Assembly: GCA_030549335.1 (NCBI GenBank)
Contig: CM060197.1
Span: forward strand, 47,457,654-47,521,653
Source of the DNA: Pontederia crassipes
Lineage: Eukaryota > Streptophyta > Magnoliopsida > Commelinales > Pontederiaceae
Reading direction: 5' to 3'
Length of the DNA: 64,000 bases
Shown piece after piece: positions 11,539 through 23,762 of this stretch. Under the pieces are notes generated by a model, which saw only the letters and a program-made list of their open reading frames with translations, had not been told where the DNA came from and searched no databases. Within the stretch, counting starts at the first letter, position 1. Each line of letters starts with the position of its first letter. The position numbers were made by a program, and so were the translations under genes.

Positions 11539-12819
11539 TAATCTTTGTCATGGTCGTGCCAGCGTTAGCCAAATTTTAGCTATTGTTCTCGGTCACGGTC
11601 GTGCCCAAGTTGGCCATGGTCGTGCTTGGCCTTGTCACGGCCATGATGAAGGTGTCATGAGCATGATAGAGAGCCAATCGCTCATCCTCGTTCGCTCGGT
11701 CATGGTCGTTCTTAGGTTTGGCATGGCCGTGCAGGCATCCTGAAATCCCGATTTTCAATTCGAAAATCTTGACTTTTGGGATCAAAACTTCAATAAAAAT
11801 AATATCGAATATCATAAATATTTTAGGTATGATCTCTTAGCATTTATGCATCATAGAACACATTAAAATATGCAATCTTTATTAATTAACAAGATTTAGG
11901 GCTTTTTCCTAGAAATTCATGCAACTAAGATAATTTATTCTCTGCATAGTATCATTTCATTTCACATTCATGTACATTCTAGGAGATTATTCATAACTCC
12001 TTCATCCTTCCTTCATAACTCATTTCATACTTGACATCTCCTTAGGGTTCTTTATAACCCTTTCAATCTTATTTCATTATTCTTTTCTTTTTTTTTATTA
12101 TGTGATCCTTCATGTATTATCTTCATCCTTCATCTTTATCACATAATACTATCTTGACTTTCATTCCATACCATAAGCCATACTTAGGAATACACATCAT
12201 AATAGTGAGAAATTTTATTTCTAATCATATTTAAGAATGCACACACTTTATGATGAAGGACATTGTTTTTTTAAAAAGTACATACACAAATGCAAGACTT
12301 TACTTCTCAAGTTTAGATCCACTTGAAGTACATACATAAGTGGGACTTTACTTTCCATATTTACTTTATCATCATCATTTAACCTTCATTCTTACTTTAT
12401 CTTATAACATTTTGATCTTAACATAGTTAAAAGAATCATATCACATCATCACATTGGCTAGCTAGGCTACATCCTTGAGAGCACACACATCATAATAGTG
12501 AACACTATAATAGTGAGAGACTTTATTTCAGGAAATACGCACACTTTCTAATAAGGGACTTTGTTCCCTGAGAAGCACATACACAAATGCATGACTTTAC
12601 TTCACGGGCTTAGATCCCCTTAAGTACATAGATAAGTGCAGGACTTTGCTTCTCAACATTTATGAGTAAAACATTCTTCAACTTTATGTGCATTATGCTT
12701 TGTAATACATCAATCATTCATATCAATCATTTCTCATATTTTAGTCTAATTACGGCTGAGCATGCATTACGTGTATCTAGGTGTCATATACAATCAATAC
12801 ACATTTTCCAGTGTCCAAG

Positions 12820-13240
12820 CCATGCCCATAAATGTCATAAAAACCATTTTTCAGCGTCACAATCGTGCCCATAAATGTCATGGCCATGTTGAGCATTCTC
12901 ATGGCCGTGTCTGGCATTGTGACGGTCGTACCCAGAGGTGTCACGGTCGTACCCATATTTGTCATGGCCGTGTCAACATTTCAATTATCGTTCTCACTCA
13001 CGGTCATGACCAAGTTGGTCAGAAAAAATTACACAAAATGTCCTTCAACTTTAAGGTTTGCTCAGTCATACCCTCCAACTTCACTTTGTAACAGAAATGT
13101 CCTTCATCTTTTAACGTGTTTCACAAGTGCTTGACCTTGTCACAGTCGCGACGAAGGTGTCACGAGCGTGATAGAGAGCCAATCGCTCGTCCTCGTCCGC
13201 TCAGTCATGGTCATTCCTAGGTTTGGCACGGCCGTGCCGA
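12820..13240. repeat. Cluster of CACGGCCGTG-type palindromes (copy 2 of the LTR)
   Basis: Roughly ten degenerate units of the form TCATGGCCGTG or TCACGGTCGTACC recur every 20-40 bp. The same cluster occurs in copy 1 (10215-10325 plus 11545-11735), and in the plus-oriented LTRs at 18940-19340 and 49770-50080. Conservation of position in four copies shows that it is an original part of this LTR family. Confidence 0.7.
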
Positions 13241-14208
13241 CGTCCCGAAATCCCGATTTTCAACTCGAAAATCTCAACTTTTGAAATCAAAACTTTAGTA
13301 AAAATAATATCGAACATCATAAATATCTCAGGTATGATCTATTAGCATCTATGCGTTACAGAACACATTAAAATATGCAAATTTTATTTATTAACAATAT
13401 TTAGGACTTTTTCCTATAAATTCATACACCTAATAGAATCTATTCCTATCATAGTATTCTCGCAGCCGACAGTAAAAACAATAATAAATTAATTTATACT
13501 TATTCTTTTCAAATGATTTCAATTTTCATAGAAAGATAACACGAACCTTTAACTTGTGAATAAATTTCAAATCCTAATTTAGTATTTCTAATTTATTATA
13601 CTTTTTACAATTTGGTCTCATTGTTACCCGAGACAGCATGACTATAGTATGATGTTTGGATCATAACTATTTGTATACATCTTCAAATCATATGAAACTA
13701 ATATTTGCAGAAACTAAACTTCGAGGACGCTTTCCATCCATATATCATTTGTAATTTTTGGATAAGTAAAACCTACCCTGATGGTCACGAATTTAATAGA
13801 TTATGCGACATAAATCGTGCAATCGTCAATCAGAATCTCTATCAAGAATGCGGTGTTCTTAAAACTCTCAATCCAAACAAAAACATCACTGAGAGGGGAG
13901 AAAGGGGTTTGAATTCCCTTTGCATGCCTTTGGATTTTAGATCTAAAATCCTCCTTTTCCTAATCATCTTGTCCTTCTTCCTACAAATCAAGATTTTCTC
14001 TTTCTTGATCTTAAAACATAGCCACTATGAAAAATATGGCTATAGATCTCTTAGCCTTAGGCTCTTCTTGATGGATAAGAAAAAGAGAGAAGATGAGTTG
14101 ATTGCTAGGTTTTTAAGGAATTAATAGAGTTATGGATCCTTTATATATGATTTAAGGGTTTTGATAAAAAAGTCCAAATATCCTTGCCCAAAATTTGGGG
14201 ATGTTATA

Positions 14209-14933
14209 GTGTGTCCAACATTTATCCCTATATATTTGTATATAAACATATAATGTGCATTCACGATCATTTATATGGTTTTGTTATCTACACAATTATG
14301 ATAATTATATTATATATCTCTACTATTTGCACGGTGGTAGTTTTTGTGAGGATTAATATATAATCATTTAAAATAAAATACTTTGAAAGAAGAATTCTAA
14401 ATTAATGTGTTAATCATTCTTTAATACTTTTCATATTATTATCTCGAAACTTACTTTTTTATGCAGGAATATAATTCATAATTTATAATGAAAATAAATT
14501 ATTATTTATTATTAGTAATATTATTTTAAAGATATTTTGGCGCATGGCATGGACATTACTTCATTAGTTTTAATTTAGTTAATATTGATCTATATTTCTA
14601 ATCGGAAGGAGAGGTAACGATAAGGTTTAGTTGCCAAAAAGATGTTAAAATAACTGAGCAATAGCATAACCAATAAACATGGAGGTTATAGTTATAAGAT
14701 AGTGGATAACAATAGCATAACCACCAACAATGTATGAAGACAATGTGCGATGACATTTGGCACAACCCCATGTTCAATATAAATCTTAAGATATTATTTT
14801 AAATAATTTGATTATTTTCTCCATAGTTAAATATTGTGCAACTAAACATATTATGTTCCACAAGCCTATACATGTTATATTGATAACGTAAATATACTCG
14901 TTAAAATTGTAATTGTATTGAGTATATATATAA
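14209..14933. other. AT-rich stretch, no gene seen
   Basis: No open frame with recognisable motifs, no repeat and no clear terminus is visible. The composition is strongly AT-rich. Confidence 0.5.
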
Positions 14934-15300
14934 GGTTTAATGTAGGTGTTGAGCGCTTTACACGTGAAAAGCGTATCACATAATTTATTTTATTTTTTCA
15001 ATATCTTTCTTGATGAATAGTTTAGATGATCATTGATGGTAACAAAAAATAATTTTATAACGTAAAAAGTTTTGAAAAATACTTATATCTATTATGAAGG
15101 ATAATAATGTACATAAGTTTGTAAAATTTTATTAATAACCAATATAATTGTTGACAATGATTTGACTCATGTTTTTGTTATAGTCAATGGTCATCTAAAC
15201 TATTCATGAAGGAATGTATCGAAAAAAAAAATAAAGTAAATTATGCGTAAAGTCGTTTGACACACGCTTCACAAATAAAGTGCTCAACACTTACATTAAA

Positions 15301-15302
<2 letters not shown>
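14934..15302. mobile_element. MITE with long terminal inverted repeats
   Basis: The left arm GTTTAATGTAGGTGTTGAGC (from 14935) matches the inverse of the right arm (GTTTAATGTAAGTGTTGAGC, ending 15301). Pairing continues imperfectly for about 110 bp per arm, including a shared TGAATAGTTTAGATGA block. Both sides are flanked by TATATATA, so the target duplication cannot be delimited. With no coding capacity and about 370 bp, it fits a non-autonomous inverted-repeat element; the superfamily is undetermined. Confidence 0.7.

Positions 15303-15303
<1 letters not shown>

Positions 15304-15351
<48 letters not shown>
15304..15351. repeat. (AT)n microsatellite
   Basis: An uninterrupted AT dinucleotide run of 48 bp directly abuts the right arm of the MITE. 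Confidence 0.95.
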
Positions 15352-15354
<3 letters not shown>

Positions 15355-15798
15355 TGAACACGTTGATTCACGTAACCATATCGCGCTCAACATGTACACA
15401 CATTGCCTCCTCCTGTAACAAAAATTTATTTGCTCCAGTTTCTTCACCAAAAATATTAATTTTCCTCCAATAACTACATGCATAGTTATAGATAAATAGA
15501 GTTAACAACAAGCACTCTTCTCCATTCTTCACAACAAATTTATTGGCAGAGAGAATTAAGACATCTCAATCCAAGACCATAGCGTAAATATATTTCTGCT
15601 CCAGCCTTTTTCGAAGATCAAAGGTAGATTGTTCAATTTTGTTAGTAATTATATTTATTTGTTATTTGTGTATATAATAGATTCATATGCATATAATAGT
15701 TCGGAATGGTATATTTTTTTCATAAGCAAATTCTTTAAATAAATCATTCTAGTTGCTTCTTCCTTTTTTTCATTATTAGTCATGTCAACTAATTTTAT
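15352..15798 (+). other. Leader-like sequence without a recognisable gene
   Basis: There is an AGATAAATAGAG TATA-like box near 15492, then a pyrimidine-rich leader-like stretch. It ends in AAAG followed by GTAGATTG near 15625, which could be a 5' exon and donor site. No start codon with a recognisable product follows. It may be the promoter of the CACTA element whose 3' end is at 18420, but this is inference. Confidence 0.3.
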
Positions 15799-15980
15799 AC
15801 CAAAAAAGGTTGGGGTGGAGTGGTAGTGGCTTCTCCTCTCTTAAGCAAAGATTTCGAGTTCGAGTCTTTGTGAATATAGAAAATTTCTGTTGGGAGCATC
15901 ATCGGTCACTGCCAAGTAAGCGACCCAGGGCGACCATAATGGCTCGTTGGTAGGTCGACCTCCAACTTGTCTATAAAAAA
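15799..15980 (+). mobile_element. tRNA-derived SINE with 12 bp target-site duplication
   Basis: An A-box-like GGAGTGGTAGTGG (about 15817-15829) is followed 27 bp later by a B-box-like GAGTTCGAGTC (15856-15866), the internal RNA polymerase III promoter of a plant SINE. The element ends in a short A-rich tail. It is flanked by identical AACTAATTTTAT at 15787-15798 and 15981-15992. The body after the B box has no tRNA fold, so this is not a tRNA gene. Confidence 0.88.
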
Positions 15981-15992
15981 AACTAATTTTAT

Positions 15993-18420
15993 GATGCAAT
16001 GAAGGCGTCGTGCAATTGTAGCACTAACCAACATCATTACTAATGATATTTTTATAATACTTATTTCTAACCATTAATGTATTCGACAACAAACTAAATG
16101 ATCCTTATATAGTTTTAACGACTAGAATATCTGGCCGTTGATAACTTTTATGACGAGATTACTCGTCGTTGAAGATATCAATGACAAAGATATTTCTAGT
16201 CATTAATGTATTTGATGACTGATGCGTGCAAATTAAGCGCAAATATACTAGCAAGTATACTAGATCGTATCAAGTAACAAAGTGTGAATAGAGTGTCGAA
16301 CTCACGAGGACTGAAGATTAATAGTATTTTTCTCTAAAAGTTATTGTGAAAAATCAATCGAGGAATCAACTTTCAATTTATTAATTTAGAAAAAGGAAAT
16401 GAGAAAATGAATGAAAATGGTGCTTAGTAGAGGAAAAATCAATAATAATGATGAGTTAGGGTCTAACTTCGCATCCCCTGTTATCTCTCAAAAAATCAAT
16501 AAATCACCAATTAAACTTCAAAGGGAAAGGAGTTTCTTATAAATATTGATCTAAAAAACTCGAGAATCAAACTAATCTGATAAAAAGTGTTATTAAAGCC
16601 GTTGAAACCTCAATCAACTATAATATTACTTTGAACCGAATTGCTTAAAAATGCAACTCATAAACATAAATATAATGCTAAAAAAACTTGAGAACTAATT
16701 ATCTCTGATTAAAATAAGACTACGATTTCTGAAAACTCAATACACAATAATCCAATTTTAATCGAAATGCTTTTAGCACGAAGAAGGATCGTTAAATATA
16801 TATAGGACTCAAAATCTTGAGAACTTAACTATTCTAATCAAGATTAAATCCAACCAGTTGAAAACTCAATAAAATTGCTCATAATCATGATTAGAATGCA
16901 TAGAGTAAAAACCCTTCCAAATCCACAAGTAATAACAATCAAATCCGAAGTATAGCGATTAGAAACCCAAAATTAATGCTCGGCCCGGATTATGCAGAAC
17001 CTGGCCCGAGTCTATAAATACAGTTCGGTTCCGACAAGAAAAACGCTCTGACCCGGCTCGGGTTCTACAGAACGTGGCCTAGATCAGACAGAAAACCTTC
17101 GCTTTTGCGCTGCGCAGTCAACACGGCCCGAGAAAAGAAGAAGTAATCCAGGTTCCGAAAAACTCAGCCCGGGCACAAACAACTCGGTCCGGGCTCCACC
17201 GAAAAGAACAACAGCGATTCAATCGGAGACAAAACGCGGCCCGAGTTTGTTGATACCCGGTCCGGGTTCTATGATTGCAGAATTCATGAATCAAATTGAA
17301 TTTACGAAAAAAATTTAACGGCTAATCAAGCAAAAACTTGCAGAATAATATGACATGAAGATTATCCAATATTCTAACATTAACCATGCATAAATTGCAA
17401 TTTAACAGAAGTCTAATATCCAAATAAATTGAGAGATAAACATGGTTCAACTTAGTTTCTCCTAACAATAAAACTACTTCATACAAAATTATTTTGACAT
17501 CAAATCAATAATGATAAACATGAATTTCATCAGAAATATTACTAAAGTATGCTTCCTGGAGTCCGGTGATGCCTTTGCCATGAACCTCAGCCATGTGGTC
17601 GTCGCAGGGGTTCGCCGGAAAGACTCCAAGTTGCTTCAGAATTTAGCACTGTAGAAATTTCTTACGGAAGTTGGATGGCTAGGGCACGATAATTCACAAG
17701 TCAGCGGTGGTCAAACAAAGCCTCCAAACTGTAGTATTTATAGGGGAGAACGTCCCCCCAGGGTTGCACGCCATTTTGAGATGTTAACTTTGTGTTCAAC
17801 AAGGCGAAAATCTGAGCCGTCTGATAATATATGTCTGATAAGCAAACCCGGCCCGGGTTATAATGTACCCGTCCTGGATTCTTCTGTCGCACAAAGTCTG
17901 ACTCGGTTTTGGTCTAACGATCAGCCCGGCCCAGGTGTAATGATGACCCGGCCCGGGTTCTTCTTCAGAATAGTGACTATGTCCTTTTTCTGCTCCGCTT
18001 TCCGCACTCTTTCGGGACAATCGCTCTGCACCTCCAACTTCACACTCCTGAAATTAAAATACAATAAAAGCTGGTAGCTTTGGACTCTAACAAATTTTAG
18101 ACAAATAAATGAGAAAATAGGTGCATGCAATGGTAAAAACTACAAAAAATAATCTAAATGATGTATGTAAAATATGTATAATAATGCATGCATCAATGAC
18201 CAACTAAATGATCCTTATATAATTTTAATGACCGGATTATTTCGGATCGTTGATGACTTTTAATAGCTGACACCTTTAAGCCATCGTTATTGACTTTAAC
18301 GACGGCATATATAACGACAGGTGACGACGGAAAATGCTGATCGCTAATGACCAATATCGATCAGAATTTAAATATTAACGACCAAATTTTCCTTCTCTAA
18401 TGATGTATTTTCTTGTAGTG
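15993..18420 (+). mobile_element. CACTA-type element, 3' terminus (interrupted by a solo LTR); left end not found
   Basis: The right end reads TTTTCTTGTAGTG at 18408-18420, the inverse of CACTACAAGAAAA. Subterminal sequence carries repeats such as AACTAAATGATCCTTATATA (at 16091 and again at 18203) and scattered TAACGACNG motifs. Its motifs differ from those of the other two CACTA elements here, so it is a separate family. No transposase is visible. Confidence 0.65.
16220..18195 (-). mobile_element. Solo LTR (about 2 kb) nested in the CACTA element
   Basis: The segment starts TGATGCGTGCA and ends TGCATGCATCA, near-perfect inverted ends. It is flanked on both sides by ATGAC (16215-16219 and 18196-18200), a 5 bp target-site duplication. 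Removing it and one ATGAC joins the CACTA subterminal sequence seamlessly (compare 16085-16100 with 18200-18215). No internal domain is present. A TATAAATACT box on the minus strand near 17740 suggests the LTR reads right to left. It contains many CCCGGCCCGGG-like palindromes at 16980-17270 and 17840-17960. Confidence 0.88.
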
Positions 18421-21400
18421 AGAGGAGGAAAAAGGAAAAAGAAAAAAGGAAAAAGAAAGAAGATAAAAAAGGAAAGAAAAATTAAGTTTAGGATTTTAAC
18501 GTAAAATCTAAAGTTATGTTTGAGGGGATCCTAATTTCTCTAACCTTCTTTCTAATGATGGTTGAATGTGTGGATTAGGGCATGAAGAACAAATCCTTTT
18601 ATTCTTTGAATAAAAGTAGGAAATATGCACATGATGCTTCTTGTTTTCTTAGATTACTATTCTATTACTAATCATGATTAGAAGTAGGATGTTTCTTATT
18701 AATTATATTATGCTCATGGGAAGTGCCATTTGTTTGTAAATGATTGTCTTTAGTGGATTAAATGTTCTTAATCTTCATACCTCTCCATTATTTCTCTCAT
18801 AGTGATTTAATTAGTTAACTGTAAATCTTAGATGAGATGTGTAAAGTTCCTATTGTTCATTTTTGGATGAATGTACACGTTAAACGTGTTTATATGTATG
18901 TGTAAAAAAATGGGTAAAAATAGGGAGACTCTTTCCGAATGTTCGGGTACGGTCATGACAAACTATGGCATGACAATGATGCATATAGAGATTTTATGCC
19001 TTAGCGTCAGAACGACTAACGAAAGAAATTGGGTGTTCTGTCATGGCCGTGACAATGGGGTCGCATGACCATGACACCCCAATGACGTCCATGCCTTAGA
19101 ATTTTTAAGAAATGGGCTGAAAATGATATTTCTGTCATGGGGGTGCAGGTACGGACATAAGGATTCAACCTGTGCCAGCCAAATTGATGACTCGTGAAGA
19201 AGTATGACCCGAGCACGACCATGATGCATGTGAGCACAACCATGACTATATGATGAACTTGAAAATCTTTTAAGTGTTCGACCATGCCGAACAAAGGCAC
19301 GCCTATGCCCATGTGTGGGCACGGTCGTGACCAGTACGAGAAGATGTGTATTATTTGTATTGTCCACACTTAGTATGATTTGGCATATATATGACCTTAA
19401 ATAGGGTTAAAACATGCAACATGTATTGAATGACTGTTTGCAATGATTAATGTAATTAAAAGATGGATTGAAATGAATGTGTCTTGTTGTGTGTCTTGTT
19501 GTAATCGTGGAGGGAACAAAGTCTTCACTAGCTAGCTTAAGTGATATATTCTCGATGGAAGTAATGTCGACCCATCATGGTTTGTACTTCTAATGGGACA
19601 AAAAGCTTCTAGCCTAGCTAGTTAAGTCACGTGAATCAACATGGTCTTTTCAATCACCGAGATAAGAAACTATCTAAAAAAAGATATAAGATAAAAATAT
19701 GAAGTAAAGATGGAAAGTAAAGTCTTACACTTATGTATGTACTTCAAGATGACCTAAGCTCAAGAAGTAAAGTCTTAGATCGGTGCCTGTACTTTGCAAT
19801 GGAAAATGATTTGGGATATAAAGATGAAGATGATGATAATGAAAACACCAAAAAGATGCTAATGTATGTTCTATTGTCATATGATGATAATGACATATAT
19901 ATGACCTTAAATAGGGTTAAAACATGCAACATGTATTGAATGTTTGTTTGCAATGATTAATGTAATTAAAAGATGGATTGAAATGAATGTGTCTTGTTGT
20001 GTGTCTTGTTGTAATCGTGGAGGGAACAAAGTCTTCACTAGCTAGCTTAAGTGATATATTCCCGATGGAAGTAATGTTGACCCATCATGGTTTGTACTTC
20101 TAATGGGACAAAAAGATTCCAGCCTAGCTAGTCAAGTCACGTGAATCAACATGGTCTTTTCAATTACCGAGATAAGAAACTATCTAAAAAAAGATATAAG
20201 ATAAAAATATGAAGTAAAGATGGAAAGTAAAGTCTTACACTTATGTATGTACTTCAAGATGACCTAAGCTCAAGAAGTAAAGTCTTAGATCGGTGCCTGT
20301 ACTTTGCAATGGAAAATGATTTGGGATATAAAGATGAAGATGATGATAATGAAAACACCAAAAAGATGCTAATGTATGTTCTCTTGTCATATGATGATAA
20401 TGACATATATATGACCTTAAATAGGGTTAAAACATGCAACATGTATTGAATGATTGTTTGCAATGATTAATGTAATTAAAAGATGAATTGAAATGAATGT
20501 GTCTTGTTGTGTGTCTTGTTGTAATCGTTGAGGGAACAAAGTCTTCACTAGCTAGCTTAAGTGATATATTCCCGATGGAAGTAATGTCGACCCATCATGG
20601 TTTGTACTTCTAATGGGACAAAAAGATTCCAGCCTAGCTAGTCAAGTCACGTGAATCAACATGGTCTTTTCAATCACCGAGATAAGAAGCTATCTAAAAA
20701 AAGATATAAGATAAAAATATGAAGTAAAGATGAAAAGTAAAGTCTTACACTTATGCATGTACTTCAAGATGACCTAAGCTCAAGAAGTAAAGTCTTAGAT
20801 CGGTGCCTGTACTTTGCAATGGAAAATGATTTGGGATATAAAGATGAAGATGATGATAATGAAAACACCAAAAAGATACTAATGTATGTTCTCATGTTAT
20901 GTAAGAAGATGTTGAAGCAAAGCAAGATAAATGATTATATGCATTATCATAATGATAAGTTATGATATGTTTTGACATAATGTTTATGATATTATATGTT
21001 TATCTTATCTTGTCATGATAACATGTTCACATGTCATACGTACATTGTACATAAGTAGTTCATAGCATGCATATGATTTATGTATTATGATGATGAAATG
21101 CTTATGTCATGACATGTAGAGATTATATTAAAGGATCATAGCATTCATGGACCTCAACATACCCTAACGGGAGAAATTTCTTGTACCAAATGGATCCATA
21201 CAGGTATGGACGATATTTAGACTCGACGGCGAGAGCCTCATGATGACGATCTGCACATGTGATAGTCAGGCTACAGCCCAAGTTATTTTATTTTGTGTTA
21301 TGTTATTATGATAAATTTTTGTAAGAGTGAACTATGTCTTATGGGCCTTTTGGAGTCATGTATTCTTACTTAAACTCATTATATATTATGAAACTTTTGT

Positions 21401-21604
21401 TGGGACTATGTTAGAGTCTATTTGGCCCATGGGCTTGTGTTGTCAACTTGGGATTTTATTATCTTATGAAGTCTTCCGTTGTTTTATGTTACTGGACTTT
21501 ATTATTATATTTTCCGCTGCGATGTTTTTATGAAATTAACTTATGAAAGTGACGTCGCCTAAAATTCGACAACTAAATTGGAATCGAATTTTGAAGATGT
21601 TACA
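18421..21604 (+). mobile_element. Long Ty3/gypsy-like LTR, 5'-truncated
   Basis: Landmarks shared with the other long LTRs occur in order. They are the GGGGATCC block (about 18525), a cluster of CATGGCCGTGAC palindromes (18940-19340), the GGATCCATACAGGTA block (about 21190), the AGTCTTCCGTTG block (about 21470), and the end GATGTTACA at 21604. The first part is missing where the CACTA terminus abuts. No primer-binding site follows, so it is a solo or partial LTR. Confidence 0.7.
19382..20900 (+). repeat. Three tandem copies of a ~510 bp unit inside the LTR
   Basis: Copies start at about 19382, 19891 and 20401 (each GACATATATATGACC). They differ by only a handful of substitutions. The same 68-residue open frame recurs in the first two copies and a longer-tailed version in the third, purely because the DNA is repeated. 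The high identity implies recent amplification. Confidence 0.92.
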
Positions 21605-22914
21605 TTCGCGACCATCCTATACTTCGTCATCTAAGCATGGCATGACCATGGAATCATTCCTCCTGTCAAACGCCAAGTCCCAGGAACATTCCACGATCCC
21701 AGTCCTCGCCATCATCAGGGTAGATCTCGATCACAAAAGAGAGCAAAAGAAAATTTTTTAATTATGTGCAGATGAACATTTTAGTCTATTGAAAAATAGA
21801 AAAAAATAAAGGTAACAAAAAACTCAACGATATCATATGGAAGGAGTGGTTAAATTGAGGGACTAAATTTATTAAATTCGTAGTTCAGAGTCATGTGAAA
21901 AAAAACATTATAATTTAGGAGAGTTTTCAAGAAATAACCTTAATTTCAAACATAATTTATGAGGTCAATCACTTGCTTAATGTTAAAATTTTATTAATGT
22001 ACGATACTTAATTAATTTTGTCATTTTGATACGTTTTTATTTTTCCAACTTTCACAACCAACTTTTCCATGGTATACAAATATAAGGAATAAAATATTCT
22101 TAAACAGAGTTGGGATAAAAGAAAAAAGGATGACCACAACAAAATTGAGGAATGGGTCATGGGGATTTAAGGAAAAACTGAAACTAACAAGAAAAGTCGC
22201 ATGGATGAGTAGGAGGAAAGGAAAAGGAAATGATGCATGACACATGCAAGAGGGAGATGGAATATTTTCTGGCCATGGCATCCATTGCTGACTGTGTGCT
22301 TCGTCCATTGATCTGTCTATCACTGATTGATTTATCACCTTTAAATTAGTATCAGACAACTTTTATACATACATACATATACATATATACATATCACTGT
22401 ATCACTAGCTTATGACAGAAAGATACTTCCTAGTAGGACCCGATGGCAGTTCGTCTCATTAACAAAACATGATAAGGTTGGTATACACACGTAGTTTGCT
22501 TCTTATTAAAAGAATCTTTTAGTATGGATGCGTATCGAGATGATTTGTACAGAATCTTTTTTCTAATTCAAGTACTCTCAAGTTATTTAATTCATAACTT
22601 TGAGATTTGAACAATTTATGGAAGGGGCACTGAAGATAGTAACATGTCGTTGTTTTAAAAAAATATTGATTGAGATTTATTTGGTTTTATTATGTGCTGT
22701 AAATGTTTGAATCGAAAGACCGACGACCGCAGGCTGAGCTACTAAAATGTTCTGTATTTACTTCAGTACAACGATGAAGGAGAGGAAAAATAAATAAAAG
22801 GCAGAATGCAAAGCATTTTTTACTTATATTTGCTATGGACGTAGAGTGCGTTAACGTGAGATAATTTATGCATGAAGACAATAACATTAAAGTAATTCCA
22901 ATGAAAAAAAACAC
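21605..22914 (+). other. Upstream-flank remnant of a first CNL locus
   Basis: About 21830-22500 resembles the 5' flank of the CNL pseudogene (about 42300-42720). Shared blocks are the TTGATTTATCACC block, the CTAGTAGGACCC block and the GTTCGTCTCATTAACAAAACA block, in the same order and orientation. No NBS coding sequence follows. From 22500 to 22914 I see nothing recognisable. Confidence 0.6.
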
Positions 22915-23266
22915 AAAATAAAGAAAGAAAAATAAAAATTTAATATCATACTATAAATAATAATTAAAAATCATAATATTAGCATATGTGATCTTTTAAA
23001 TTAAAAAAATAATTATGATTTTACATATTAATCAAAAGCAATTGACGTAGATAAGTATATATAAGATATGTGACTTTTTAAATTAAAAAATAATTATGAC
23101 TTTCATTGCTAAACTAAAAGTAATTAATATACCTAACTTATCATAATTGATATACTTAAAGTTATCATAATGCTATGAAGTCAAAGAGAAGTATTAAAAT
23201 CATTCAAAGAAATGGCAAAAAAAGAAAATGGAGAATGGAGAAAGGATAGACGTGGTTGATGTATGG

Positions 23267-23307
<41 letters not shown>

Positions 23308-23731
23308 AAAAGTAAATAATATATTTAACTTGTCATAATTTTTCATTCAATAAGTTATGCATAAAGTCAAAGAAATAAATATTAAAATAATTTTAAAAAG
23401 TATAAAAGATAAAATAAGGACTGGAAAGAAAAATCTAATATCGTACTCTAAATAAAAATTAAGAATATATGGTTAACATATGTGATCTTTTAAATTAAAA
23501 AAATAATTAACTCTTCATATTAACCAAAACCAATTAATGGAGTTAAGTAGATGTAAGATATGCAAAATTTTAAATTAAAACATAATTATGACTTATCATC
23601 ATTAATTAAATCTCATTAATAAGTTTAAAGTTATCATACGGCATGAAGTCAAATAGAAATATTAAAATTTTTCAAAAGGAGAAAGAATAAAATGAAGAAT
23701 GGAGAAAGGATAAATGTGGTTGATGTATGGA

Positions 23732-23762
<31 letters not shown>

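Larger units (their letters stand above)
9226..13460 (-). repeat. Direct duplication inside the long LTR
   Basis: Two copies of the same LTR segment follow each other: about 9226-11950 and 11951-13460. Both start with CATTTCATTT...ACATTCATG and both run through the blocks with the repeated AATAGTGAGNNACTTTATTTC motif. Both then pass a cluster of CATGGCCGTG-type palindromes and end in the TATAAATTCAT block. Copy 1 is longer mainly because of the 1211 bp solo LTR at 10328-11538. Within each copy the short motif (TAGTGAGGGACTTTATTCC-like) recurs about every 50-60 bp. Confidence 0.75.

Noticed and set aside
14200-14208. TATAGTG as the inverted CACTA end of a minus-strand element
   Set aside because: The same bases are better explained as the start of the long LTR (TATAACATCCCC on the minus strand), and no subterminal repeats adjoin.
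15815-15870. tRNA gene
   Set aside because: Only A- and B-box-like sequences fit; arms do not pair as a cloverleaf, and the segment is a SINE with an A tail and target duplication.
17781-18130. Overlapping open frames with Pro-Gly-Pro-Gly motifs
   Set aside because: They come from the CCCGGCCCGGG palindromes of the solo LTR and occur on both strands.
19733-20965. Three near-identical 68-70 codon frames as a small gene family
   Set aside because: They are carried passively by the 510 bp tandem repeat, with equally long frames on the opposite strand.
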